DNA of 5,561 bases from Candidatus Omnitrophota bacterium. Lineage in GTDB: Bacteria > Omnitrophota > Gorgyraeia > Gygaellales > Profunditerraquicolaceae. Below are positions 1-5,389 of the stretch, in pieces. The stretch spans positions 1-5,561 of the forward strand of contig JAQTNB010000096.1 of NCBI GenBank assembly GCA_028714055.1, written 5' to 3'. Position 1 is the stretch's first letter. Each line of letters begins with the position of its first letter. The position numbers and the translations under genes were made by a program. Below the pieces are notes generated by a model, which saw only the letters and a list, made by a program, of their open reading frames with translations, was not told the DNA's origin and did no database searches.

Positions 1-200
1 AAAACCTCCTGATCGCCGCCACGTCCCTTGGCCTTGCCGCAGTGTGGCTGGGGGTCCTGGTGCTTATTAAGAAAGAGGTTTTACGTTTTATCGGAGAGCC
101 GGAGGGTGAATTTATGGCGGTTATTCCCCTTGGGTATGCGGCCAGGACGGGCAGCGGCCCCAGCAAGCGGCCGTTAGACGTAGTTGTCAAATACCTCTAA
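1..200 (+). CDS. Nitroreductase family protein, C-terminal part (gene starts before the window)
   Basis: The frame beginning at base 3 is open from the window edge and stops at TAA 198-200, giving 65 residues of a C-terminus. It begins NLLIAATSLGLAAVWLG and continues through GEPEGEFMAVIPLGYAA to SKRPLDVVVKYL. This matches the end of nitroreductase-family FMN enzymes: the helix with the 'NLLLAA-LGLG--W-G' pattern, the 'PEG----IPLGYP' strand and the terminal 'R-PL-E-V-Y' tail. Such enzymes are soluble, usually dimeric, and reduce nitro compounds, quinones or flavins with NAD(P)H. The true substrate cannot be told from this fragment. A usual member has about 170-200 residues, so roughly two thirds lies upstream. 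The usual G-Y-P after the strand is G-Y-A here. No T-rich terminator follows the stop, so the end of this transcript is unclear. Family assignment is firm; function is not. Confidence 0.85.
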   Translation, partial: NLLIAATSLGLAAVWLGVLVLIKKEVLRFIGEPEGEFMAVIPLGYAARTGSGPSKRPLDVVVKYL

Positions 201-248
201 AGCGCCCTGAGTGTTCACTCCCGTATAACTTAGAGCGATATACATATA

Positions 249-278
249 TTTACCGGGTTGGCTGCCAAATGGTATAAT
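249..278 (+). promoter_or_regulatory. Sigma70-type extended -10 promoter for the DUF2339 gene
   Basis: A perfect TATAAT at 273-278 is preceded by TG at 270-271, giving the extended -10 form TGNTATAAT. A weak -35 candidate, TTTACC at 249-254 (four of six matches to TTGACA), lies 18 bases upstream. Transcription would start near 284-286, giving a leader of about 67 bases before the ATG at 353. An extended -10 can work with a poor -35, which fits. No clear operator or riboswitch is seen in the leader. This is a sequence match only, and no start site has been measured. Confidence 0.6.
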
Positions 279-352
279 ATGGCATATGAGGTATGCGGCA
301 CGGTATCTATTAGAGAGGGTTTTGTTGCTTAAAAAAGAGGGGGAGGCGGAAG

Positions 353-2959
353 ATGTTCCTATTTTTTTGGGCAATGAGTGTTTTGGCAGTTATATTTATT
401 GCCGCGCATAAAAGACGCAGCATCGCAGGGTGGTTCATTTTGGGCTTGTTCTTCGGGCCACTTGCCTTGATACTGGCGCTGCTTTCTGTGAAAAATGAAT
501 CGAGAGAGCACAATCTGCCTGCACAATACAAAAAAGACTCCCTGGGTTCGATCAGGGGCGAGTTCGAGGAGATCAAAAAACAGTTCAGCGCGCTTAATAC
601 CCGCCTCAATAATCTGGAGATAAAAATAAGCGCTTTAGGGCAAGAGGCTGCGGAAGCTCCTGCGCCTGAAGCTTCTGCCGCAGAAGAAATCTCCCCTATG
701 CGACAGCCAAGGGAGCCAGCTGTATCGGCCGTTATCGCGGCAGAAAAACCTCAATCTTCCAGGGAAGATATAGAAATGAGCCTGGGGAAATTCTGGTTGA
801 ATAAGATCGGGGTAGTTGTTTTTTCCCTTGGTATCGCGTTTTTGCTCACCTATACGTTCGCCTATTTTGGCCCGTTGGCAAAGATACTGTTCGGATACCT
901 GATAGCGGTAGCGATGTTTATTGCCGGCATTCGCCTGGAAAAAAGAGAAAGGTTTACCAATTACGGCAGGGTACTTTTGGGGGGAGCTTGGGCGATTGCG
1001 TATTTCACAACGTATGCTATGCACCATTTTGAAGCCTCCCGGGTCATCAATAACCGGCTCTTGGATCTGTTGCTTTTAGGGGTCGTCGCCTTCGGGATTA
1101 TCGCGTATTCATTGCGCTACAAGTCGCAAGCCCTGACAGCCATAGCCCTTTTTGTCGGGTACGTTACTTCGGTGCTGGGAAATGTGGAATATTTTACCCT
1201 GGTCAGTGCCGGGATCCTGGCGGCTGCGGCGTTGGTTCTGGTATATAAGATGCAGTGGATACGCTTTATCTTCTTGGGGATTATCCTGACATACCTGACG
1301 CATTTTGCCTGGGTGATGAAACAGATTTATTTTTCCCGGGTCCCGGTAGGGCAGTGGAATGTCGAGAGCGTATACTTCTTCTTTCATTCGGGTTTTCTTT
1401 TGCTCTATTGGGGCTTGTTCAGCGCAGCCACGCACCTGATAAAAGAAAACCAGGCCGGCTCTCTCTATAAGAAACTCGCAGCGGCGAACTTCACTAATTT
1501 TCTCCTTTTTTTCTTCATGGTCTATCCGAAGTTCCACATTCTCTATCCTCAGCATAAATTTACCGTAGTTCTCGGCCTGGGCCTGGTATACCTGTTCCTG
1601 GCGGCTGCCATGGAGCTGTTGAAGAGAAACACGCTCTTTACATCCGATATCATCATCGGGGTTTCTTTGTTGACACTTTCTATCCCGTTGAAATTCCTGC
1701 CGTATCATGCGATTGTGGCCTGGTTTATCGAAGTGCCGTTTTTACTGCTGATCGGCTTTATCTTTGAGCGAAAAGTTTACCGGTATCTTGCTTTTGCGGT
1801 TTCGCTTCTTTTGTTTGCAAAATTCACGCTCGGATACTGGGGTTTTACGCAGAACGTGCAGCTTTTTTCCTTTACGGTAAGCTGGAAGGCATTTCTTTCT
1901 TCTTTGGGTTTTTTCTCATCCGCAGCCTGCTTTTGCCTTTACCGCAAAAAAGACAGCGCAATACCGGATAAAATCCTGCAGAATGCCTATTCGGTTTTTG
2001 CCGTAACTTACCTTACGATATTTGTCGCTAAAACCGTCAGGCCCCCCTGGTTGACTTTAGGATTTTCTCTGGAATCGCTGGCGGTATTTGCCCTGGGGGC
2101 ACTTTTCCTTGATAAGTATATCCGCGCGTGTGCCCTGGCAGTCCTGGTGGCGGCCGGCATGCGTTTCTGTTTTTACGGGAATTTAAGGCATGTCAGCGAA
2201 ATGCAGCAGCTCTTGCTTGTCTATGGCCCGATAGCCTGCGCTTTTACGGAGTATGCGCTCTACCGGAGGCTTAACCGTAAAGCGCTGATCCCGGAGCCCG
2301 AAAAGCTGGTTAGCAAATTCCTGTTTTTTGCCGCAGAATCGCTGCTGGTCTTTGCGGTTGTAGTCTATGTGCAGCAGGTCTGGATTACACTGAGCCTCGC
2401 CATCATCGCGATTGCTGCGTTGTTGTGGGGGGCTAAGATTTCAGATGCACATATACGCGCATATTCATTGTTAGTCCTGGTTTTGGTTGCCGTGCGGTTC
2501 CTTGCCATTGATACCTATCAGGGGTTCGGCAGGCTGTTCCAGTGGGCATTGATCATCGCAAAGCTTGCGTGTGCCTATGCGATGTATTCTATCTACCGTA
2601 CCCTTGACAGGAGATCCCTGCTTAGGCAGGCAGAAAAGCCCCTGGCAAACCTGCTTTTTTATTTCAGCTCGTTTCTCATGGTCGCGGTTATCTTTAAGTA
2701 TGTCGAAGATATCTGGGTTTCCGTTTCTTTAGGTATAGCAGGGGTTGTTCTTTTTGTCCTGGGTTTCTTGCTTGCCGAGAAAGTTTTCCGTCATGGCGGG
2801 TTCATTATCTTTGGGATTACCCTGGCGCGTGTGGTTTTTGTCGACCTTGCCGGACTGGCGATAATCTATAAAATCATCAGTTTTATCATCGTGGGAGTTT
2901 TGTTCCTGGGGGTTTCGTTTATTTATACAAAATACATGACGGAAAAAGCAAAACGGTAA
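353..2959 (+). CDS. DUF2339 family polytopic membrane protein, 868 residues
   Basis: This is a large inner-membrane protein of unknown function. Two hydrophobic helices come first (about residues 2-18 and 26-45), then a charged, likely coiled-coil stretch (about 64-96), then an Ala/Pro/Glu-rich linker (about 97-140). The DUF2339 signature starts at 144 with SLGKFWLNKIGVVVFSLGIA. It continues through LEKRERFTNYGRVLLGGAWA (195-214) and ends with the family-typical tail of R-V-V-F-V-D-L (826-832), then a helix around ISFIIVGVLFLGVSFIY (842-858). Nearly everything after 148 is transmembrane, probably 20 or more helices. From about residue 424 the chain repeats in ~111-residue modules. The start at 353 is supported by a strong ribosome site, GGGGGAGG just upstream with six bases of spacing. 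Members occur widely, often near cell-envelope genes, but no role is established; nothing nearby suggests one. No catalytic motif is evident. The reading frame is intact. Confidence 0.85.
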   Translation: MFLFFWAMSVLAVIFIAAHKRRSIAGWFILGLFFGPLALILALLSVKNESREHNLPAQYKKDSLGSIRGEFEEIKKQFSALNTRLNNLEIKISALGQEAAEAPAPEASAAEEISPMRQPREPAVSAVIAAEKPQSSREDIEMSLGKFWLNKIGVVVFSLGIAFLLTYTFAYFGPLAKILFGYLIAVAMFIAGIRLEKRERFTNYGRVLLGGAWAIAYFTTYAMHHFEASRVINNRLLDLLLLGVVAFGIIAYSLRYKSQALTAIALFVGYVTSVLGNVEYFTLVSAGILAAAALVLVYKMQWIRFIFLGIILTYLTHFAWVMKQIYFSRVPVGQWNVESVYFFFHSGFLLLYWGLFSAATHLIKENQAGSLYKKLAAANFTNFLLFFFMVYPKFHILYPQHKFTVVLGLGLVYLFLAAAMELLKRNTLFTSDIIIGVSLLTLSIPLKFLPYHAIVAWFIEVPFLLLIGFIFERKVYRYLAFAVSLLLFAKFTLGYWGFTQNVQLFSFTVSWKAFLSSLGFFSSAACFCLYRKKDSAIPDKILQNAYSVFAVTYLTIFVAKTVRPPWLTLGFSLESLAVFALGALFLDKYIRACALAVLVAAGMRFCFYGNLRHVSEMQQLLLVYGPIACAFTEYALYRRLNRKALIPEPEKLVSKFLFFAAESLLVFAVVVYVQQVWITLSLAIIAIAALLWGAKISDAHIRAYSLLVLVLVAVRFLAIDTYQGFGRLFQWALIIAKLACAYAMYSIYRTLDRRSLLRQAEKPLANLLFYFSSFLMVAVIFKYVEDIWVSVSLGIAGVVLFVLGFLLAEKVFRHGGFIIFGITLARVVFVDLAGLAIIYKIISFIIVGVLFLGVSFIYTKYMTEKAKR
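1622..2956 (+). repeat. Tandem ~111-residue modules within the DUF2339 protein
   Basis: The C-terminal half of the protein repeats at the amino-acid level. Three modules are in exact register. Trp566, Trp677 and Trp788 are each 111 residues apart. Each Trp is followed 25 residues later by Arg (591, 702, 813) and 38 residues later by a second Arg (604, 715, 826). A Tyr-Arg pair precedes each Trp (530-531, 637-638, 748-749). A looser fourth copy lies upstream, with Trp457 109 residues before Trp566, Arg425 before it and Lys490 near the second Arg position. Each module seems to hold about four membrane helices. The DNA of the copies is diverged, so this is old protein duplication rather than a recent DNA repeat. 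Confidence 0.6.
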
Positions 2960-3010
2960 AAAAGCGCGTGCTGCGCGCAGCAGATTATGCAGTCGTTGTG
3001 TGTTTTTTTT
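2958..3010 (+). terminator. GC-rich inverted repeat followed at a distance by T8; weak or atypical terminator
   Basis: Just after the DUF2339 stop is a run of six A (2958-2963) and then overlapping inverted repeats. One is GCGCG at 2964-2968 pairing with CGCGC at 2974-2978. The other is the perfect 14-base palindrome TGCTGCGCGCAGCA at 2969-2982. A run of eight T occurs at 3003-3010, about 20 bases beyond the stem, which is too far for a standard intrinsic terminator on the + strand. Read on the - strand, the GCGCG/CGCGC hairpin is followed directly by six T, the standard form. Some transcription may therefore continue into the radical SAM gene. Confidence 0.35.
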
Positions 3011-3046
3011 AAGCAGTTGCGTTTAGTTTGAACGGCGGAGGTACGT

Positions 3047-4186
3047 ATGCCGTTATTGATCAAAAAATCCCCCGATACGCTCGAAAAGCTTAATATCCTT
3101 TCCCGCGATTCGCAGTATGACCTGGCGTGTGCCTGCGGTACAAGCCAGGATGAGCACCGTCGTCGCTCCAAGGAAAACAAATGGATCTACCCGGTTACAC
3201 TTCCGCAGGGGGGTACGACGTTCCTTTTTAAAACCCTTCTTTCCAATGCCTGCGTCAATGACTGCGCGTATTGCCCGCTGAGGGCAGCTTCGGATCCGCA
3301 ACGCTGCAGCCTCACCCCCGAAGAATTAGCCCGGACGTTCCTTTCCTATTACCGCAGCCGCAAAGTCAGCGGCCTTTTCCTGAGCAGCGGTGTAATGGGA
3401 GATCCGGACACTACCATGGAACGCATCAACCGAACCGCCCGTATCCTGCGCAGGTCGGCGTTTAGAGGATACCTGCATCTTAAGATCATCCCGGGCGCCT
3501 CTGAAGCGGCAATACGCCAGACTTTGAGCCTTGCCAGTGCCGTATCGCTTAATCTCGAGACAGCCGGCGAAGAGCATTTTAGGCGCTTGAGCACTACGAA
3601 GGTTTACGGCCGTGATATCATCCGGCCGATCCAGTTGATCAGCCGTCTGACTTCGCGGGGTTCTCTATACCAGGGGGTTAAACATACCACGCAGTTCGTT
3701 GTCGGCGCCTCGGATGAAACAGACAAAGAGATCATCGGTTATTCTTGGAGATTATACCGGGAATTGGGCTTAAACCGCATATACTTTAGCGCATACCAGC
3801 GCGGCGCAGGCGCGGCAATGCTTCCCGGAGAACATTCCCGGTTGAGCAACGGCGACCTTTTGGCGCGCGAGCACCGGCTTTACCAGGCGGACTGGCTGAT
3901 CAGGAAATATGGCTTTTCCGCAGACGAGATCCCGCTTGAAGCCGGAGGCAACCTTTCTCTTGCGTCTGACCCCAAGGAGATGTGGGCAAGGACGCACCCG
4001 GAATTTTTCCCCGTTAACGTCAATAAAGACGATGCGCGCCGCCTGCTGCGGGTCCCGGGGTTCGGCGAGGTCATGGTTTCGCGGATACTCGCCCTGCGGC
4101 AGAACAGGATAAAGATACGCTCTCTTGAGGATTTAGGGAAACAGAGCAAGCTGTTTAGAAAAGCCCAGGGGTATCTGGCGTTTTAG
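3047..4186 (+). CDS. Radical SAM protein of the putative DNA modification/repair family (UDG-linked type)
   Basis: This 379-residue cytoplasmic protein should bind a [4Fe-4S] cluster through CVNDCAYC, with Cys69, Cys73 and Cys76 in the radical SAM CX3CX2C pattern. It would cleave S-adenosylmethionine to make a radical. A conserved N-terminal segment with Cys28 and Cys30 comes first. After the cluster loop come GLFLSSGV (109-116), a NLETAG strand (169-174) and TTQFVVGASDETD (214-226), as expected for the radical SAM barrel. The C-terminus holds a helix-hairpin-helix DNA-binding motif, with VPGFG at 336-340 and SLEDLG at 359-364. This arrangement matches the family annotated as putative DNA modification/repair radical SAM protein (TIGR03916), usually encoded beside a uracil-DNA glycosylase-like gene. 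That partner is absent on both sides here. The ATG at 3047 follows GGAGGT (3037-3042), only four to five bases away. The reaction is unknown even for the family. All key residues are present and the gene looks intact. Confidence 0.85.
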   Translation: MPLLIKKSPDTLEKLNILSRDSQYDLACACGTSQDEHRRRSKENKWIYPVTLPQGGTTFLFKTLLSNACVNDCAYCPLRAASDPQRCSLTPEELARTFLSYYRSRKVSGLFLSSGVMGDPDTTMERINRTARILRRSAFRGYLHLKIIPGASEAAIRQTLSLASAVSLNLETAGEEHFRRLSTTKVYGRDIIRPIQLISRLTSRGSLYQGVKHTTQFVVGASDETDKEIIGYSWRLYRELGLNRIYFSAYQRGAGAAMLPGEHSRLSNGDLLAREHRLYQADWLIRKYGFSADEIPLEAGGNLSLASDPKEMWARTHPEFFPVNVNKDDARRLLRVPGFGEVMVSRILALRQNRIKIRSLEDLGKQSKLFRKAQGYLAF

Positions 4187-4235
4187 TTTGTTCATCCGGC
4201 AAAGGGCACGCGTAAGAGTTGCATAAGAAAATAAA

Positions 4236-4263
4236 TTGCTAAGCTGAAAAATCGGAATATAAT
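4236..4263 (+). promoter_or_regulatory. Candidate sigma70-type promoter for the atp genes
   Basis: A perfect TATAAT lies at 4258-4263, with TTGCTA at 4236-4241 (four of six matches to TTGACA) 16 bases upstream. The start would fall near 4270, giving an unusually long leader of about 125 bases before the atpB ATG. The surroundings are AT-rich, so a chance match is possible. It is the best promoter candidate in the 208-base gap between the radical SAM gene and atpB. Confidence 0.5.
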
Positions 4264-4287
4264 ATATAGCCATAAACACAGTAAACA

Positions 4288-4324
4288 GACATTGGCAGAC
4301 CGTTACCAATATCCTGTTTTTTTT
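4288..4324 (+). terminator. Hairpin plus T8 in the atpB leader; weak intrinsic terminator or first attenuator element
   Basis: ATTGG at 4291-4295 can pair with CCAAT at 4306-4310 around a ten-base loop. The stem extends past one C-A mismatch by two more pairs (GA 4288-4289 with TC 4312-4313). Eight T follow at 4317-4324. The stem is short and poor in GC, so termination would be weak. It lies downstream of the candidate atp promoter, so it could end radical SAM read-through or belong to a regulated leader. Confidence 0.35.
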
Positions 4325-4353
4325 ACTTGTATATTTGCAAGAAGTTACATGTT

Positions 4354-4365
4354 CAGCGATCGCTG
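4354..4365. repeat. 12-base perfect palindrome CAGCGATCGCTG
   Basis: CAGCGATCGCTG is a perfect inverted repeat lying directly against the next hairpin (4366-4383). As RNA it could fold as CAGC/GCTG with a GATC loop. As DNA it could be a dimeric protein site. It contains GCGATCGC, the octamer known as HIP1 in cyanobacteria, but I find it only once in this window, so it gives no evidence of a cyanobacterial origin. Its AGCG (4355-4358) could alternatively pair with CGCT (4381-4384) in the neighbouring hairpin, which would allow two competing folds. Confidence 0.5.
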
Positions 4366-4394
4366 GCGTTCCTGAAGGAACGCTTTTTACTTTT
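4366..4394 (+). terminator. Intrinsic terminator-like hairpin ending at the atpB start codon; possible attenuator
   Basis: GCGTTCC at 4366-4372 pairs perfectly with GGAACGC at 4377-4383 around a TGAA loop, and TTTTT follows at 4384-4388, then AC and TTTT up to 4394. This has the form of a factor-independent terminator: a seven-pair stem with a tetraloop and a T-run. The atpB ATG is the next base, so any atpB transcript started upstream must pass through it. The only Shine-Dalgarno-like sequence, AAGGAA at 4375-4380, is in the loop and 3' arm and would be hidden in the folded form. It may end the radical SAM transcript, attenuate atp transcription, or limit atpB translation. The structure is clear; the role is inferred. 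Confidence 0.6.
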
Positions 4395-5156
4395 ATGGAA
4401 CAAGCCGAATTACCCGATATTATAACTCTTCTTGCCGAGCGCATAGCGTATGAGCCCTTACGTATCTTGCTTCTGCGCTGGGAAACTATTATCTATGCCG
4501 GTATGGCCGCGCTTTTCCTTATCGGTATCTTCTGGGTGGCAGGAAGGAAAAGGGCGGTCATCCCGGGTAAGCTCCAGGGGTGCGTAGAGTTCATTGTCGG
4601 CGGGATCGATGATTTTGTAGCCGGAGTCCTTGGAGAAAAAGGAAGAAGGTTTACTCCCTTTATCGGCACGCTTTTTCTTTATATTTTGGTGATGAACCTT
4701 ATGGGGCTTGTTCCCCTTCTGAAATCTCCCACGGCAGACCTATCCACGACGCTTGCCCTGTCCTTATGCGTATTTTTCTACCTACAGTATACCGCTTTCC
4801 GGGAACTGGGTTTTTTAGGCTACTTTGACCATATGATGGGAAAGCCGCGCGGAGCAATGCGCCTGACCTTGATCCTTCCGGTCTTTTTGCTGTTTTTACA
4901 TCTGATCTCGGAAGTGGTGCGGCCGATCACGCTCTCGCTTCGTTTGCGCAGCAATATCTGGGGTGATGACCTGCTTCTGTCGATCTTGAGCCGATTCGGG
5001 ATGCAAGGGCTGCCGCTTTTTGTCTTTAGCTTACTCTTGGCGCTTATCGCGGCAGTCGTACAATCACTGGTTTTTTGTTTATTAACCACGGTTTATTTTG
5101 CCCTTGTTATGCACGGGCAGGACGAAGAAAAAAAGGAGGTTACACATGGATTATAG
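4395..5156 (+). CDS. atpB: ATP synthase F0 subunit a
   Basis: Subunit a is the fixed membrane partner of the c-ring and forms the two proton half-channels of F-type ATP synthase. The protein has 253 residues, normal for the family. Helices lie at about 32-50, 90-110, 117-134, 156-172, 176-200 and 205-240. The essential stator arginine (Arg210 of E. coli) is Arg183 in SLRLRSNIWGDD, and the E. coli Gln252 equivalent is Gln223 in VVQSLVF. NLMGLVP at 101-107 is also typical. Unusual points: the common RLFGN is RLRSN here, and the positions equal to E. coli Gly218 and Glu219 are Asp191 and Asp192. The ATG at 4395 is preferred over an in-frame TTG at 4335, which has no ribosome site. Even so, AAGGAA lies 14 bases upstream of 4395, which is distant, and sits inside a hairpin. 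The charged C-terminus overlaps atpE by 11 bases. Confidence 0.93.
   Translation: MEQAELPDIITLLAERIAYEPLRILLLRWETIIYAGMAALFLIGIFWVAGRKRAVIPGKLQGCVEFIVGGIDDFVAGVLGEKGRRFTPFIGTLFLYILVMNLMGLVPLLKSPTADLSTTLALSLCVFFYLQYTAFRELGFLGYFDHMMGKPRGAMRLTLILPVFLLFLHLISEVVRPITLSLRLRSNIWGDDLLLSILSRFGMQGLPLFVFSLLLALIAAVVQSLVFCLLTTVYFALVMHGQDEEKKEVTHGL
5131..5140 (+). promoter_or_regulatory. Strong ribosome binding site of atpE
   Basis: AAAAGGAGGT inside the end of atpB is close to a full anti-Shine-Dalgarno match and lies five bases before the ATG at 5146. It fixes the atpE start. It is far stronger than the sites before atpB and atpF, in line with the need for many c subunits per enzyme. Confidence 0.85.
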
Positions 5157-5379
5157 GGTTGCACTCGCTATTGGGTTGCCGTTGACAGTCGGCATAGCCG
5201 CCGTTGCCTCAGCCTTTGCGCTTGGCCGGGCAGTTGCCGCGGCAATGGATGCCACCGGCAGGCAGCCGGAAGCGGCAGGCAAGATTCTGCTGACTATGGT
5301 CATCGGCAGCGCACTGATCGAGGCGATCACGATCTATGCGCTTGTCTTTGCTTTCAGCTTGGCAGGAAAATTACAATAA
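5146..5379 (+). CDS. atpE: ATP synthase F0 subunit c
   Basis: Subunit c is a two-helix hairpin that assembles into the proton-driven rotor ring. The protein has 77 residues, normal length. Helix 1 runs about 5-35, the cytoplasmic loop has the hallmark RQPE at 39-42, and helix 2 runs about 47-72. The ion-carrying carboxylate is Glu59 in SALIEAITIYALV. Aligned on RQPE with Ilyobacter tartaricus, the sodium ligand Gln32 is Leu26 and Ser66 is Ala60, so the ring should use protons. The glycine motif of helix 1 is replaced by alanines: Ala19, Ala21, Ala23, Ala25, then Gly27. This resembles the AxAxAxA form known from alkaliphilic Bacillus. The ATG at 5146 follows a strong ribosome site and overlaps the end of atpB by 11 bases, so the two are probably translationally coupled. 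An upstream extension into atpB would add a charged, non-homologous leader and is rejected. Confidence 0.93.
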   Translation: MDYRVALAIGLPLTVGIAAVASAFALGRAVAAAMDATGRQPEAAGKILLTMVIGSALIEAITIYALVFAFSLAGKLQ

Positions 5380-5389
5380 ATAAAACGTC

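Noticed and set aside
209..220. Short inverted repeat GAGTGTTCACTC after the nitroreductase stop
   Set aside because: The stem has only four to five pairs and no T-run follows, so it does not meet the pattern of an intrinsic terminator.
286..414. 42-codon frame (ATG 286) overlapping the start of the DUF2339 gene
   Set aside because: It begins within a base or two of the predicted transcript start, has no ribosome site and no recognisable product. It is most likely a chance frame, although a regulatory leader peptide cannot be fully excluded.
1109..1708. Long open frame on the - strand inside the DUF2339 gene
   Set aside because: It is the antisense shadow of a strongly coding membrane protein. 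Its translation is rich in charged and Gln residues with no family pattern.
4357..4364. HIP1 octamer GCGATCGC as a sign of cyanobacterial origin
   Set aside because: It occurs once in 5.5 kb, whereas the motif is highly repeated in cyanobacteria that carry it. Here it is better explained as part of a longer local palindrome.
4335..4394. N-terminal extension of AtpB from a TTG codon
   Set aside because: It would add 20 residues with no homology through the hairpin sequence, from a rare start with no ribosome site. The ATG at 4395 gives normal family length.
4133..4444. 103-codon - strand frame across the radical SAM/atpB gap
   Set aside because: It overlaps both flanking genes antisense, has no ribosome site or recognisable motif, and crosses the structured leader.
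5098..5145. N-terminal extension of AtpE inside atpB
   Set aside because: The added residues are basic and unlike any c subunit. The strong ribosome site points to the ATG at 5146.
5146..5379. Sodium-coupled ATP synthase
   Set aside because: The c subunit lacks the Gln of helix 1 and the Ser/Thr after the ion-binding Glu that form the sodium site, so proton coupling is more likely.
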